From assembly GCA_027924645.1 (NCBI GenBank), contig BSBN01000252.1, forward strand, positions 2,790,001 to 2,854,000: a stretch of 64,000 bases of DNA. The letters run 5' to 3'. The position numbers and the translations under genes are program-made. Below the pieces are notes generated by a model. It was not told where the DNA came from. It did no database searches and was given only the letters and a program-made list of their open reading frames with translations. This stretch comes from Cunninghamia lanceolata (Eukaryota > Streptophyta > Pinopsida > Cupressales > Cupressaceae). This document shows, one piece after another, positions 34,964-45,182 of the stretch (within the stretch, counting starts at the first letter, position 1; each line of letters starts with the position of its first letter).

Positions 34964-36834
34964 ATTTTTACGCTATCCTCCGTATCCTTAACTTCCACCA
35001 CCAGCACCCAGAATGTCACACTTGTCTACCCTAAACTTATCAATTGGGACCAACAAGGGTCCCTCGTTATAGATGTATTTCAGAATGACGAAGCTTTAGC
35101 TGAGTTCATGGAACTTCGGGAAGGTATCCCTCTTGGCGATCATAAAGCAGGTTTTGTAATGGAACTAGAGCCAACGGCTTATTTTGGTGAGAATGCCAAA
35201 TCCTCCAGTCGCAAAAGTACAAATAAAGAAAGATCTCTAGGTGAAAACCACACTGTGGCACCTCCTGATCACAAAATAGTAAAAACAAAGGACGTATCCA
35301 AAGGTGAAAACCCAACTGTGGCACCTGAGGATGGAGGATTTGACCTTCCCTTACCATCTAAGTATCAAGAGAAATCAGCTCTCCTAGTGGAAGATTCTAC
35401 GGAGATAAACCTTGGCACAGAACAAAATCCAAAGACCACATTCCTAACAGCATCATTATCTGAAAAAGAGCACAGAAATCTTAACAACTTCTTCTTGCAA
35501 TGAACCATCAACTTTGCATGGACCTATGCCGATATGCCAGGGCTAGATCCCAGGCTAGTTGTTCACTATCTCGCAGTTGATCCGAAAGTAAAACTAGTCA
35601 AGCAAAAGTTGAGAAAGATGCACCCTCAGATAGCTCTCTTGGTAAAGGTGGAAATACAAAAGTTGTTAGATGCAAAGTTTATACGACCAATCGACTATTC
35701 AGATTGGGTCTCAAACATTGTACCTATGTCTAAACCCAATGGGTGCATCCGCATGTGTAATGATTTCAGAGACCTCAACAAGGCATGTCCCAAAGATGAC
35801 TTTCCACTACCAAACATTGACATTATAGTGGACTTGACAACAGGTCATGAGATGCTTTCTCTCATGGACAGATTCTCTGGCTACAATTAGATAAGAATAG
35901 CAGAGGAAGATCAGCATAAAACAACCTTTACTTGTCCGTGGGGTAATTATTGTTAGTGTGTCATGGCGTTTGGTCTGAAGAATGCAGGAGCAACCTATCA
36001 GAGAGCAATGACAGTGATCTTCCATGATCTCTTTCATCACATCATGGAAGACTATGTTGATGATATACTGGCTAAATCTTCTAGGGCGGATCACATACAG
36101 GTTCTAGGATAGATCTTCGACAGGCTTGAAAAATACCAAGTAAGACTCAATCCAAAGAAGTGTGTATTTGGTGTAACATCAGGGAAGCTGTTGGGATATA
36201 TTGTATCTCATAGAGGCATCGAAGTCGATCCAGCAAAAGTAAAGGCTATAGTGGAGATGCCTCCACCTAAGAACCTTAAAGCACTAAGGAGCCTTCAGGG
36301 AAGGTTGCAGTCCATTCGACGTTTCATATCACAGCTAGCAGATAAATGTAAACCCTTTCAACACTTGCTCCGAAAGGATGTCTCATTTCGATGGGACAAC
36401 AAGTGTCAGGCAGCGTTTGATCAACTTAAAGAGTATCTAGCTACACCTCCTGTATTGGTTCCACCAATTGCGGACAAACCTTTGATATTATATATCTCCA
36501 CCACAAACTCGGCCCTAGGGGCCCTTCTAGCACAAAATGATGAAACAGGAAAAGAGCATGCAATTTACTATATCAGTAGAACTTTGGTGGGATACGAACT
36601 CAATTATTCACCAATGAAAAGGGTTTGTTTAGCAGTAGTGTTTGCCTCCCAAAAGTTGCAGCATTACATGCTGAACCAACATACAAATTTGATAGCAAAG
36701 ATTGATCCCTTGAAATATCTACTAGCAAAAGCAACTCTCACAGGCAGACTAGCTAAGTGGGTCATGATCCTTAGTGAGTTTGATATTGAGTACACGGATT
36801 GTAAAGCAATCAAAGGACAAGCCCTCGTGGATTA
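34964..36834 (+). pseudogene. Element C reverse transcriptase and first RNase H
   Basis: The frame resumes here after the D insertion. A linker (INWDQQGSLVIDVFQND) is followed by FAWTYADMPGLDPR, VKQKLRKMHPQIALLVKVEI, FIRPIDYSDWVSNIVPMSKP, CNDFRDLNKACPKDDFPLPN, FGLKNAGATYQRAM and an intact EDYVDDILAKS, then LILYISTTNSALGALLAQND and IYYISRTLVGYELNYS. Stops near 35503, 35888, 35954, 36109 and 36833 fall where Q, W or similar codons are expected. The frame itself never shifts. Confidence 0.93.
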
Positions 36835-37324
36835 ACTAGCAGAAGCACCTATGAAAGATACACATCCTATGGTAGCTGACTTTCCTGATGAAAATCTCTT
36901 CACTCTTGCTAACTCCATAATGTGGAAGTTGTATTTTGATGGTTCTTACACACAACATGGATCAGGAGCCGGCATCTTATTTGTCACACCTCAAAATGAC
37001 TATATTCCTAAGTCATATCGGCTTGCATTCCCTTGCACCAACAACATTGCCAAGTATGAAGCACTCCTTATAGGTCTCAATATAGCAGTTCAATGGGACA
37101 TCACAGAATTACAGGTTTATGGAGACACACAACTAGTCATTCGCCAAGTCACAAATGAGTACCAAACAAAAGATGAAAAGTTGGTCCCCTACAAGCAACT
37201 AGTGGATGCCTACAAACCACACTTTTCTAGCATCACATTTGAGAAAATTGCAAGAGAGCATAACAAAGTTGCGGATTCTATGGCTTCTGTAGGGTCACTG
37301 ATTGACGTGCCTGCAAATACATAG
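36835..37324 (+). pseudogene. Element C second (archaeal-type) RNase H
   Basis: WKLYFDGSYTQHGSGAGILF, NIAKYEALLIGLN, LQVYGDTQLVIRQV and HNKVADSMASVG give the D, E, D and D pattern of the extra RNase H of Tat elements. In NIAKYEA the family usually has NIAEYEA. A TAG at 37322-37324 ends the open segment. Confidence 0.92.
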
Positions 37325-38674
37325 AAGTGTGAATTCTTGATCGAGCAATTGTTGATACCAGCCGTCAATGTTCCCATTACTGAAATCATCTGCGAACTTG
37401 TTGGTCCCAATTCCCCATGGTATGAAGATATCTATGAATACCTCAAACACAATACCTTTCCCCCTAACCTATCATCCACTCAACGCAAAACCTTTATCCG
37501 TTGATCCTCTCATTACATCATTCTGGGTGATACACTATATCGTCGGAGTCTCGATGGTATCCTCTTACGATGTCTTAACGCGGAAGAAGCCGAAGCTACC
37601 TTACGAGACATACACGAAGGTGTCTGTGGTGCACATTCTACTTGTCCTAATCTTGCTAAGAAGATACTTAGAATAGGTTATTACTGGCCTACAATAGAGC
37701 AAGATGCTGCACAGTTTGCTAAGAAGTGTCTACAATGCCAGTAGCATGGAGATTTGATTCACGCACTAGCTCATGAATTACAACCTGTGACAACTCCATG
37801 GCCTTTTTCTCAATGGGGTCTCGACCTTGTAGGACAAATCCACCCTTCCTCCTCAAATGGCCACAAGTTTATCATTACCGCCACTGAGTATTTCACGAAG
37901 TGGGTGGAAGCCATTCCTATGACCTATATCACCGGTAAGCAAATAGCTAAGTTTATCCTAAACTACCTCATATGCCGGTATGGTATTCCCCAAGCCATTG
38001 TCACTGATAATGGGAGACCATTCAAGAATCAAGATGTCCGTGCCTTGTGCACACAATACAATATCCAACATCGCTTTTCAACTCCCTACTATTCGCAGAG
38101 CAACGGCCAAGCTGAGGCTTCCAATAAACCCATTCTCAAAATCCTCAAGAAAATAGTCAATGAAGCTGGTCGTGATTGGCACTTGCAACTCAATCCCGCC
38201 CTATGGGCCTACCGCACTAGTATCAGAACACCAACTGGTGCCACACCCTATGCCTTGGTCTTTGGCTCTGAAGCCATCCTACCTATAGAGGTCGAGATCC
38301 CATCCCTCAGAGTATCCATGCAGGACCTGATCGGTGGAGATGAGTATCGCACTTCTAGATTAGCTGAGCTTGAACTACTAGATGAGAGGCGCCTTGCCGC
38401 ACTTAATCATCTCCATGTCTATCAAAACTGCCTCTAGCGTAATTACAACAAAAAGATCAAAGAAAGACGGTTTCAAGTTGGTGATCTTGTACTTAAGGAG
38501 AATCAGAGAAATCAAGCAGATTGAGAAAAGAAGGGCAAGTTTGAGCCTAACTGGTTAGGTCCCTTCATTGTCACAGCAGCATATGGATCAGGAGCTTATA
38601 CTTTAGCTACACCTGATGGCATTCCTCTAGATGAGCCACTTAACAGTGTCCATCTCAAGAAGTTCTATGCCTGA
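37325..38674 (+). pseudogene. Element C integrase
   Basis: Same frame as the upstream pol. HHCC region: LRDIHEGVCGAHS and KKCLQCQ followed by a TAG. Core: WGLDLVGQIHPSSSNGHKF, YGIPQAIVTDNGRPF, YYSQSNGQAEASNKPILKIL, with all DDE residues. Stops also lie near 37503, 38436 and 38522. The C-terminal FQVGDLVLKENQRNQ and KFEPNWLGPFIV are like D. Terminal TGA at 38672-38674. Confidence 0.92.
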
Positions 38675-38717
38675 TCCTCAGAATAATCCAAAAAAAAAAA
38701 TCCAAAAAAAATTCGTC

Positions 38718-38790
38718 CTCTGGTGAAAACCTGGCAAACAGGTGCCTTGGATAAGTACCATAGTGAAAACCTGGCAAATAGGCGCTATGT
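38718..38790 (+). other. Element C: two AAAA-bulged hairpins after pol
   Basis: Hairpin 1: GGTG (38722-38725), AAAA, CCTG, GCAAA, CAGG, TGCC (38743-38746). Hairpin 2: CATAGTG (38759-38765), AAAA, CCTG, GCAAA, TAGG, CGCTATG (38783-38789), seven outer pairs including one G-T. They start about 45 bases after the stop codon. They are homologous to the hairpins in D and, on the minus strand, B. Confidence 0.85.
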
Positions 38791-40150
38791 GTAGAGTCAG
38801 CATCCATCGTCTATTGAGTCCTGTCCACTCCATGTCCAGTTCGCAGCGCACTTTTCATCCATCCATAATAAAACCATTGACCTTGTTTGCATTTCCATCT
38901 CCCTATCTCATATAGCTTGGAAATTTGTCAATGTCCATCATCGTCTCCCCATGTCTTGGTTTGTGTCAACAGTTAACACTGTCTTGTCCTAGGTCAAAGC
39001 TTTCGGTGTCTTCTTCGGCAGTCACCCGTACAGTTTCCTCTACCAGAATGGGGGCAACTCTTTCCTTAACTTAGGTCTAGGATTAGTTCCTTGTTCGTGG
39101 TTCGCAATGCATACTTCAATCTCTTTCTCATTATTCACAGGTAACACCCTTTAACGAACACATCGCTCCTATGATAAGGATGTTATCTTCTCAGCACTTT
39201 TCCCACATCATCACACTTACCAGAACTACATATTATCTTATTTCAATCTTAAAGTACCTTGATCCCATGGATATGGGTATGTAGGCAGTCTGGAATACGA
39301 AGGAAGTATCTAGTACTCAGGTACATAAGACCCCCCTTCCACCTTGGTCCATTTCACCACTCTATCCAGAACTACATATTTATCGCTTTCATCTTTCATC
39401 GTCATGTGCCTTGATCCCATGGATACAGGGTATGTAGGCAGTCTGGAATACGAAGGATGTATCCAGTACTCAGGCACACACGATCCATCATTCTCCACCC
39501 ATCTCAATCCAGTTGCGCTTCACCTTTCTAGTCTTCCGTTTGTCAAAATCCATTTCGCCTCAACTTGACTAACTCAAGCAGCAAGCTAGCGCATCCTTTC
39601 AAAGCACAAGTCCTTAACAAACCTGAAGCAAAGAGGCCTACTTCCAGAGTCATCTACTGTCCTGCATTTCGATTGCCAACATCAGCTAAGTCTCGCTTAA
39701 CCAAAGCCCTAGATCCACAGGCTTGTCTTCTGTGAAGTGTTCCATTGTCGAGACCAACACACGCGTCTCCTGCGACATGTGGCATTTCCTGCAGCAAGAC
39801 ATTGTCTTTTTAGGTAGATAGCCCCCTTTAACGGACACAGATTTCCTACGATAAGGCTGTTATCTTTCCTATCTAATCTATCCTGAGCCACCTCTTTGGC
39901 AAGAGAATATGTTGGTTGTATGTTTACTTTGAAGTCAGTCAATTTTCTTTTTGGTTTATCTTTTGTTCCTTCTCCTTTACCTATTCAAGACTACCTTGAT
40001 TTATCTATAATCTTGGTATGTTGCGATGCAGTACAGATTGGGGGCATAGTCATTGCTTTTTTGTGTGCCGTGTTTGAGGAATGATCTTTAGTATCTTTCT
40101 TAGCATTCTATTTATCTTGTGTGTGTTAGGACCTAGCATCTTACATGTGA
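38791..40150 (+). other. Element C 3' non-coding region with two pairs of structured modules
   Basis: Module X lies at 39254-39324 and 39405-39478. Copy 1 has GTACCT/AGGTAC; copy 2 has TGTGCCT (39405-39411)/AGGCACA (39472-39478). Inside are GGATAC/GTATCC in copy 2 and the shared GGTATGTAGGCAGTCTGGAA. Module Y lies at about 39140-39187 and 39815-39874: TAACA..TGTTA or AGATA..TATCT outside CCTT/AAGG. No gene is supported; frames here are short and lack domains. Confidence 0.7.
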
Positions 40151-40960
40151 ATATTCTTCTTGCATTTGCATGTATTGAAGTTTATTTTATGTTCAAGACT
40201 ATGGCTTATTCACACATTCCAACAAGGTTATATTATGTCTAAAGGGGTCTAAGTTCAAACCGCTTGCTTGCAGAGTCAACGTCCATGCACTCGGATATTA
40301 CTGCACCTTGGTCTTTTATACCTTGGTGGCGAACTATCCACGTGCTATATCAAAATAAGGATTGCTCTTTATATACAAATGTGAAACCATTGCAACAAGC
40401 TCCTTCATCCATTCCCACAACCTTTATATCATTTTCATTGCCGTAATCAATCAATAGTCTCTATCTCCATCTCCTCCTGTTCTTCTCTTTGGTGCATATC
40501 TGCAAAACCCACATGTCAGATATCACTAGTCATCACATCTATATCATCATCCATCTCTATCATCATACATCTATAAGCATCATATAAGCAACATATGTCA
40601 TCACATGAATCCATAATCATACATACATATCATCACATCCATGACATCAAGGAATGCATACACAAAAGCATGAACAACAGTGAGCCAAATAGATCATCAT
40701 AGATATCATGTAATGGTCATCATAATACAAAATGTCTGTGTCTACATCAATAATACAAAATGTGTATACATCCAAATATACATCAAAATAGTACATCAAG
40801 GCTATCAAGAGCCCGCAATATATACATCAAAATGCACACAGGCATCTGTCTAAAATGATACAAATGGTACAATGTACAAGTGTCCATCATGATACGAGTA
40901 TGGTACAAATATAATACAATATACAAATGTGCATGCCCTAGTGGGTAGAGCTACCCTCCT
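40151..40960. other. Low-complexity CAT/ATAC-rich stretch in element C
   Basis: Runs such as ATCATACATCTAT and ATACATCAAAAT dominate 40500-40930. I see no gene or mobile element boundary. The composition changes sharply to GC-rich after about 40960. Confidence 0.6.
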
Positions 40961-40999
40961 GCTGTGGCCCCTATTCTCCCCCTGTGCTCGGTGGAGGTC

Positions 41000-41798
41000 C
41001 CCCTGCTAGTCCTCCTCCTCCCCCTGGTGGCAAGAATGGCCCTCTCACTGAGGACACTGACTGCCCTGTCCTACGGGATCCGGATGCCCCAGACCTGCTC
41101 CTCTCTCTGTAACTCGGTGCCTGCTGAGCTGCTGGCACCACACCCACATACAGGCCCCTATAGTACTTTGCCTCCCTGCCGGCTGATACTAGCTCTCCCT
41201 ACACCCAGACGAGCTCGCTGTATAGAGTCCTCTGATCTGCACCCAGAGCACGGCGTGCCTCACCTCTCTCCCGCCTCACTCTAAACAGTGTGGCCTCTTC
41301 TGTCAACCGCAGTTGTACCTCTGCGTCTCTCTCTCTCCTGGCCTATGCTAGCTGCTCAGCGTCTGCTGCTGGTGCGGCTGGCGGCTACACCTGTACCTAT
41401 GCCTGTGCCTGTACCTGGGCTTGTAGTTGTGTGTATGCCTGCACTTGGGATTGTAGCTGTGCTTGTAGCTGTCCTAGGGTTGTCTGTGCTGCTGAGGCTG
41501 ACTGTGTCTGTGTCTGGGCTGTAACCTCGGCCTACCTCGCCTCTGCCTGCGCTGCATCCCTATCCCTCCTCAGTCACACCATCCAGAGCTCTAATCAAGT
41601 CCCCCGGGCTATCTCCTCCTGTAGCAGTCGCTCGGCTCTCTACAAATCAGTCTCTACGACCAGGCCCACTGCCTCCGCCATCTCCACATCAGCCTGTTGG
41701 CCGCTACCCTCTCCACTTGCCTGCTAACCACTGCCCTCTCCACCTGCCTGCTAACCACTGCCCTCTCCACCTGCCTGCTGCCTAGCTGCCCTGGCTTG
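41000..41798 (-). pseudogene. Possible C-terminal tail of the antisense PMD gene
   Basis: Downstream of the last recognisable PMD segment on the minus strand the frame reads a repeated VERAVVSRQ-like stretch (from CCACTGCCCTCTCCACCTGC repeats at about 41700-41780), then arginine/glutamine-rich residues with stops. The GC-rich, low-complexity sequence opens long frames on both strands; the plus frames at 40964-41727 are probably by-products. Confidence 0.35.
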
Positions 41799-42995
41799 TC
41801 ATCTTATCTTAGCCTCCCCATCGAGGACTAGTACCTCTCCCACTACCCCTGCCACCCCTGGTGTTGTCAGCCACACTGGCCTGTGAGTCTGCCAATACTG
41901 GTCATACTCTGGCAACGTCCCTGGGTCTGCCAGCCCTGTGTCCCAATCCCATCTCACGGGGACAAGTCCCCATACCTCTGCCAAAGCTGTAGCCACTGGG
42001 ATCTCTGCGTCCCAGTCTCCAACCTTCCTCCGCATCCTAGCATGTGTCGCCTCCCCCACGGGTAGTCCCTGCGGTAATCCAAACTGCCTAAGAACTCGCT
42101 CTGGCAGGTACCTCTCTATCATATCTATCTATCTCCTAAACAGATAACGAGCCTGTCTGCAATACATGAGCTGCTCATGCTCGTCATCCCATTCCTCACA
42201 TAGTAGCCAAGGCCTTCACACAAACAGGTCCATCTTGTCGATCTGTCGCCTCCAGTGGCTCACCGACCCCATCCTCCGGTGTGTAATCACCCCATCATAT
42301 AAAAATGTATAGGGCTCGCCTCTATCTCGATGGCGCTGTGCCATGGGTTGGATCACTAGAATATGCTCCCACGTCCATACCTGTAATAAGGTCACCCCTG
42401 CTGAGAGGCTCCTACCTCTCCTGTACACGCAATGGTGCATGTCATGATACAACTGTCCCAACACACAGGGGCCCCACGCATACTGTCTGCCATGTGTGAA
42501 CATCCCTGATAGCACCGTACCCCAGCCAACTGATAATCCTCTGGATCTCCTGTCTGGACATAGGAAGCCGCCAATCAATGACGCCACTATCCATCTGATC
42601 CTATTGCAGAGTCTCAGGACATCTGTCCATCGAATCTCCCCGTCATCTATCCACAGGTCATCTATGCAGAAGACCTCTACCATGCCTACCTCGCCCCGTG
42701 CCAGGTCAAAGTCCACTATATCGCCATCAATTCAAATTCGCAGGATCCGATACACGTCCTCCAGTGTCACTGTCGCCTCCCCCGTCAGAAAGTGGAATGA
42801 CGAGGTCTTGCTATGATATCTCTCTACCACTGCTGTCACTAGGGCGAGATTCACCCTAATGTGTGTCAAGTGGGCCACATGCCACAGTCCCGCATGCTCC
42901 AGGAATGCGTCCTCCTCCCATGTCAACTGTACTACCTCATGTGCAATCGCGTGGTGTCGCTCTCGCGACATCAGCGGTGGCAAAATCCTCTGCAT
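41799..42995 (-). pseudogene. Plant mobile domain (PMD, aminotransferase-like) gene carried antisense in element C
   Basis: Read on the minus strand from ATG at 42995. HIRVNLALVTAVVERYHSKT, SSFHFLTGEATVTLEDVYRI match the PMD start (ERW-x-ETH-x-FH-x-GE-x-T-x-TLEDV). GGFLCPDRRS, YAWGPCVLGQLYHDMHHCVY and LSAGVTLLQVWTWEHI match the middle; PERVLRQFGLPQGLPV and RRKVGDWD the end. One frame throughout, with stops near 42718, 42215 and about 42134; the first could be CGA to TGA. PMD proteins such as MAIN/MAIL1 act in transposon silencing in Arabidopsis; PMD copies also occur in transposons. What this copy did is unknown. Confidence 0.8.
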
Positions 42996-43149
42996 CCATA
43001 AACAAACCACTTGTCAATTCTTCTATACCATATCACCCAAATTCCTATCTACTTCTATTCTTCTCTATGCCATGCAACCCCCAACCATCCCTTTCCCCTT
43101 TTACAACCTAGGATCGGCCTCCCTGTTACTTAAACCCTAACTTTTCTTC

Positions 43150-43520
43150 TACTTAACCAAAAGTGCTTTGTTCTATACAAAAGTGCTGTCCCTCCCTGCC
43201 AACAGCGCCATACTGTCTATCCAGATGCGTTGCATTTTTTCTACCAAGTGCGCCTTGTTTACCAAGTGCGCTGCGCTATGCTGCCAACCGCGCCTCTCTA
43301 TCCTACCAAAGGCACTTCAATTTTTTTTACCCCCGCCAACCGCACTATTCTACCCCACCCAAGGCGCTTCACTATTCTGCCAACAGCGCTGCGGCACTGA
43401 CCACTGAACTAGAAGTGCTGCGTTTTTACCAAACGCGCTGCACCCGCCTACCATATGCGCTGTGGCATGCCAAAAGCGCTGCAAACGACAACCATACGCG
43501 CCGCGACTCCCTACAGTGCT
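43150..43520 (-). repeat. Antisense GCGCTTTTGG motif array upstream of the PMD gene
   Basis: On the minus strand this reads repeated AGCGCTTTTGG, AGCGCGTTTGG and AGCACTTCTAG types about every 20-25 bases, as in the C leader but in opposite orientation. It lies just 5' of the PMD gene on that gene's strand. The plus-strand reading frames here come from the repeat. Confidence 0.7.
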
Positions 43521-44036
43521 TTTGGCTGACATGCACACCCTACCTAAACCTAGCCCTAATCTACCCTCCAACAAGCCAAATTACAAAGGAGTTTTTGACC
43601 ACTTACTGCTATCGGCGCTCCTACTGGCCTCCTATACGTCCGCACAAGCTCCGCCCGATGCCTGTGCGCTGGAATCGGTATCTCTCCTCGCTGTCTGCTC
43701 CTTCCACTCAACCTAGTTTGGAAGCTCTCCTCTCTAACTTTAGCAACTCCTAGGGTGCAAATGAGGATTGTGGTCCCCATGGGACCTATTTATAGTGTCC
43801 CACCCTCATGTTTTCTTCTCTCCCCACCCCTTTCTGCTTTTCCTCCTACCTGGTCACACACTCTTCTAGTCGAGCGTCAACACCGTTCCTCTGTCACTTC
43901 CCTGTCTTCCCGCTCGAGGGGGCATACGCTGGGGCAACTAGCTACACTGGGGCATCAAAAAAATTGTATCACATCTTCGACAATTAATTTCTTTGACGCA
44001 ATGCTACATGCTGCATTGCATCAAAGAGGGGCAAAA
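43521..44036 (+). other. Element C 3' end and purine tract
   Basis: No supported gene. AAAGAGGGGCAAAA at 44023-44036 abuts the 3' LTR and equals the D tract. CGAGGGGGCATACGCTGGGG near 43913-43932 resembles a similar GGGGCA stretch before the D tract (33795-33845). Confidence 0.75.
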
Positions 44037-45177
44037 TGTAGATACCCTAAAATGACCATGTCTTTGTATCACTCGCATTTCGTCATTTCTTCCTAATCAC
44101 CTGCATTTCACACATTAATTAAATAATCTAATTATTTAATTAATTTCACCAAATTCTTCTAAATCACATACTTGCAACATTAATTAAATAAATTCTCTTT
44201 ATTTAATTAATTAAATTAAATTCCTCTATTATTCTTCCACAATTAAATAATTTTAATTATTTAATTAGATCATTATCCTCTTTCCAAAAATCAAATTCAC
44301 ATTAATTAGATAAATCCAATTATTTAATTAATTCATCACAAATTCCCTCTTATCTACAATTAAATAATTCTTAAATTATTTAATTAAATCAAAATCATTC
44401 TTTCAAAATCATGCACAACAATTAAATAAATTTATTTATTTAATTTTCTTTCAAATCTTCTAAATTAAATAATTCCAATTATTTAATTATTTCTTCCAAA
44501 ATATCTTCTCTAAATTTAAATAAATCAATTATTTATTTAAATTGCTTTTTCTTCTAAATTGAGTTATCTCTAATATAACTCAAGCTTTCTATATTTAATA
44601 AAGCAAAATATCTTCTTATTCTCATGCAAATCCCTTCTTCTTGTTTTAAATCACTTAGCTGATCATTACATTCTGTTAATTGCTTTAACTCATTCTTCTA
44701 TTCTTAATAACTCCTCTCATGCAAAAGAAAGCAAGACACTTGTCTTCTTCTTATTCGTTGCACGTTCCTCAACTGTTCTCCTCCGTTGATTCTTCTGAAT
44801 TATCTGGACCGTTGATCGATCTCTGTTGAAATCTATATAAACCCCCCTCATCTCCTTCATTGAGCCACTCTCTTCTATCGTATTCTCAGGCATACTTAAC
44901 AGAGCTTTGAGCATACAAAACACGTCGATTGAGCAACCTTACGATCTCTTAACATTGATCTTTGAGCACATTGAGCACACTACTTGCTTGTTGCAACTAT
45001 GGTTTCGTAACTTGATTGAGCAATCCACACTTCTCCAAAGGGAACAACACAAATGTTGGTAAGAGCTTTCATTTGTCTTTGATTTTATGATAATGGCTTT
45101 TACTTAGATTGGTTCGCTTTATGTGATTGGTTTTTGGTTTTATTAGTTTATATTTAATCGATTTTTCGTCATACACA
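44037..45177 (+). repeat. Element C 3' LTR
   Basis: Begins TGTAGATACCC, ends CGTCATACACA, 1141 bp, same length as the 5' copy. TATATAAA lies at about 44834-44841. About 30 substitutions from the 5' copy, mainly transitions. Followed directly by GTGGG. Confidence 0.95.
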
Positions 45178-45182
45178 GTGGG

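Larger units (their letters stand above)
12935..45182 (+). mobile_element. Element C: Tat-type Ty3/gypsy retrotransposon, split by element D
   Basis: LTRs of 1141 bp at 12940-14080 and 44037-45177 begin TGTAGA and end ACA. GTGGG duplications lie at 12935-12939 and 45178-45182. Without D the element is about 17.8 kb: leader, gag, protease, G-patch segment, reverse transcriptase, RNase H, second RNase H, integrase, a long 3' region with structured repeats and an antisense plant mobile domain gene, purine tract, LTR. The second RNase H marks the Tat lineage. Pol keeps one frame but has about ten stops. The LTR copies differ at about 30 positions by eye. Confidence 0.95.

Noticed and set aside
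40964..41727. Long plus-strand frames in the GC-rich part of element C
   Set aside because: They are antisense to the PMD gene region and repeat low-complexity cysteine/alanine-rich residues; the minus strand gives the recognisable protein.
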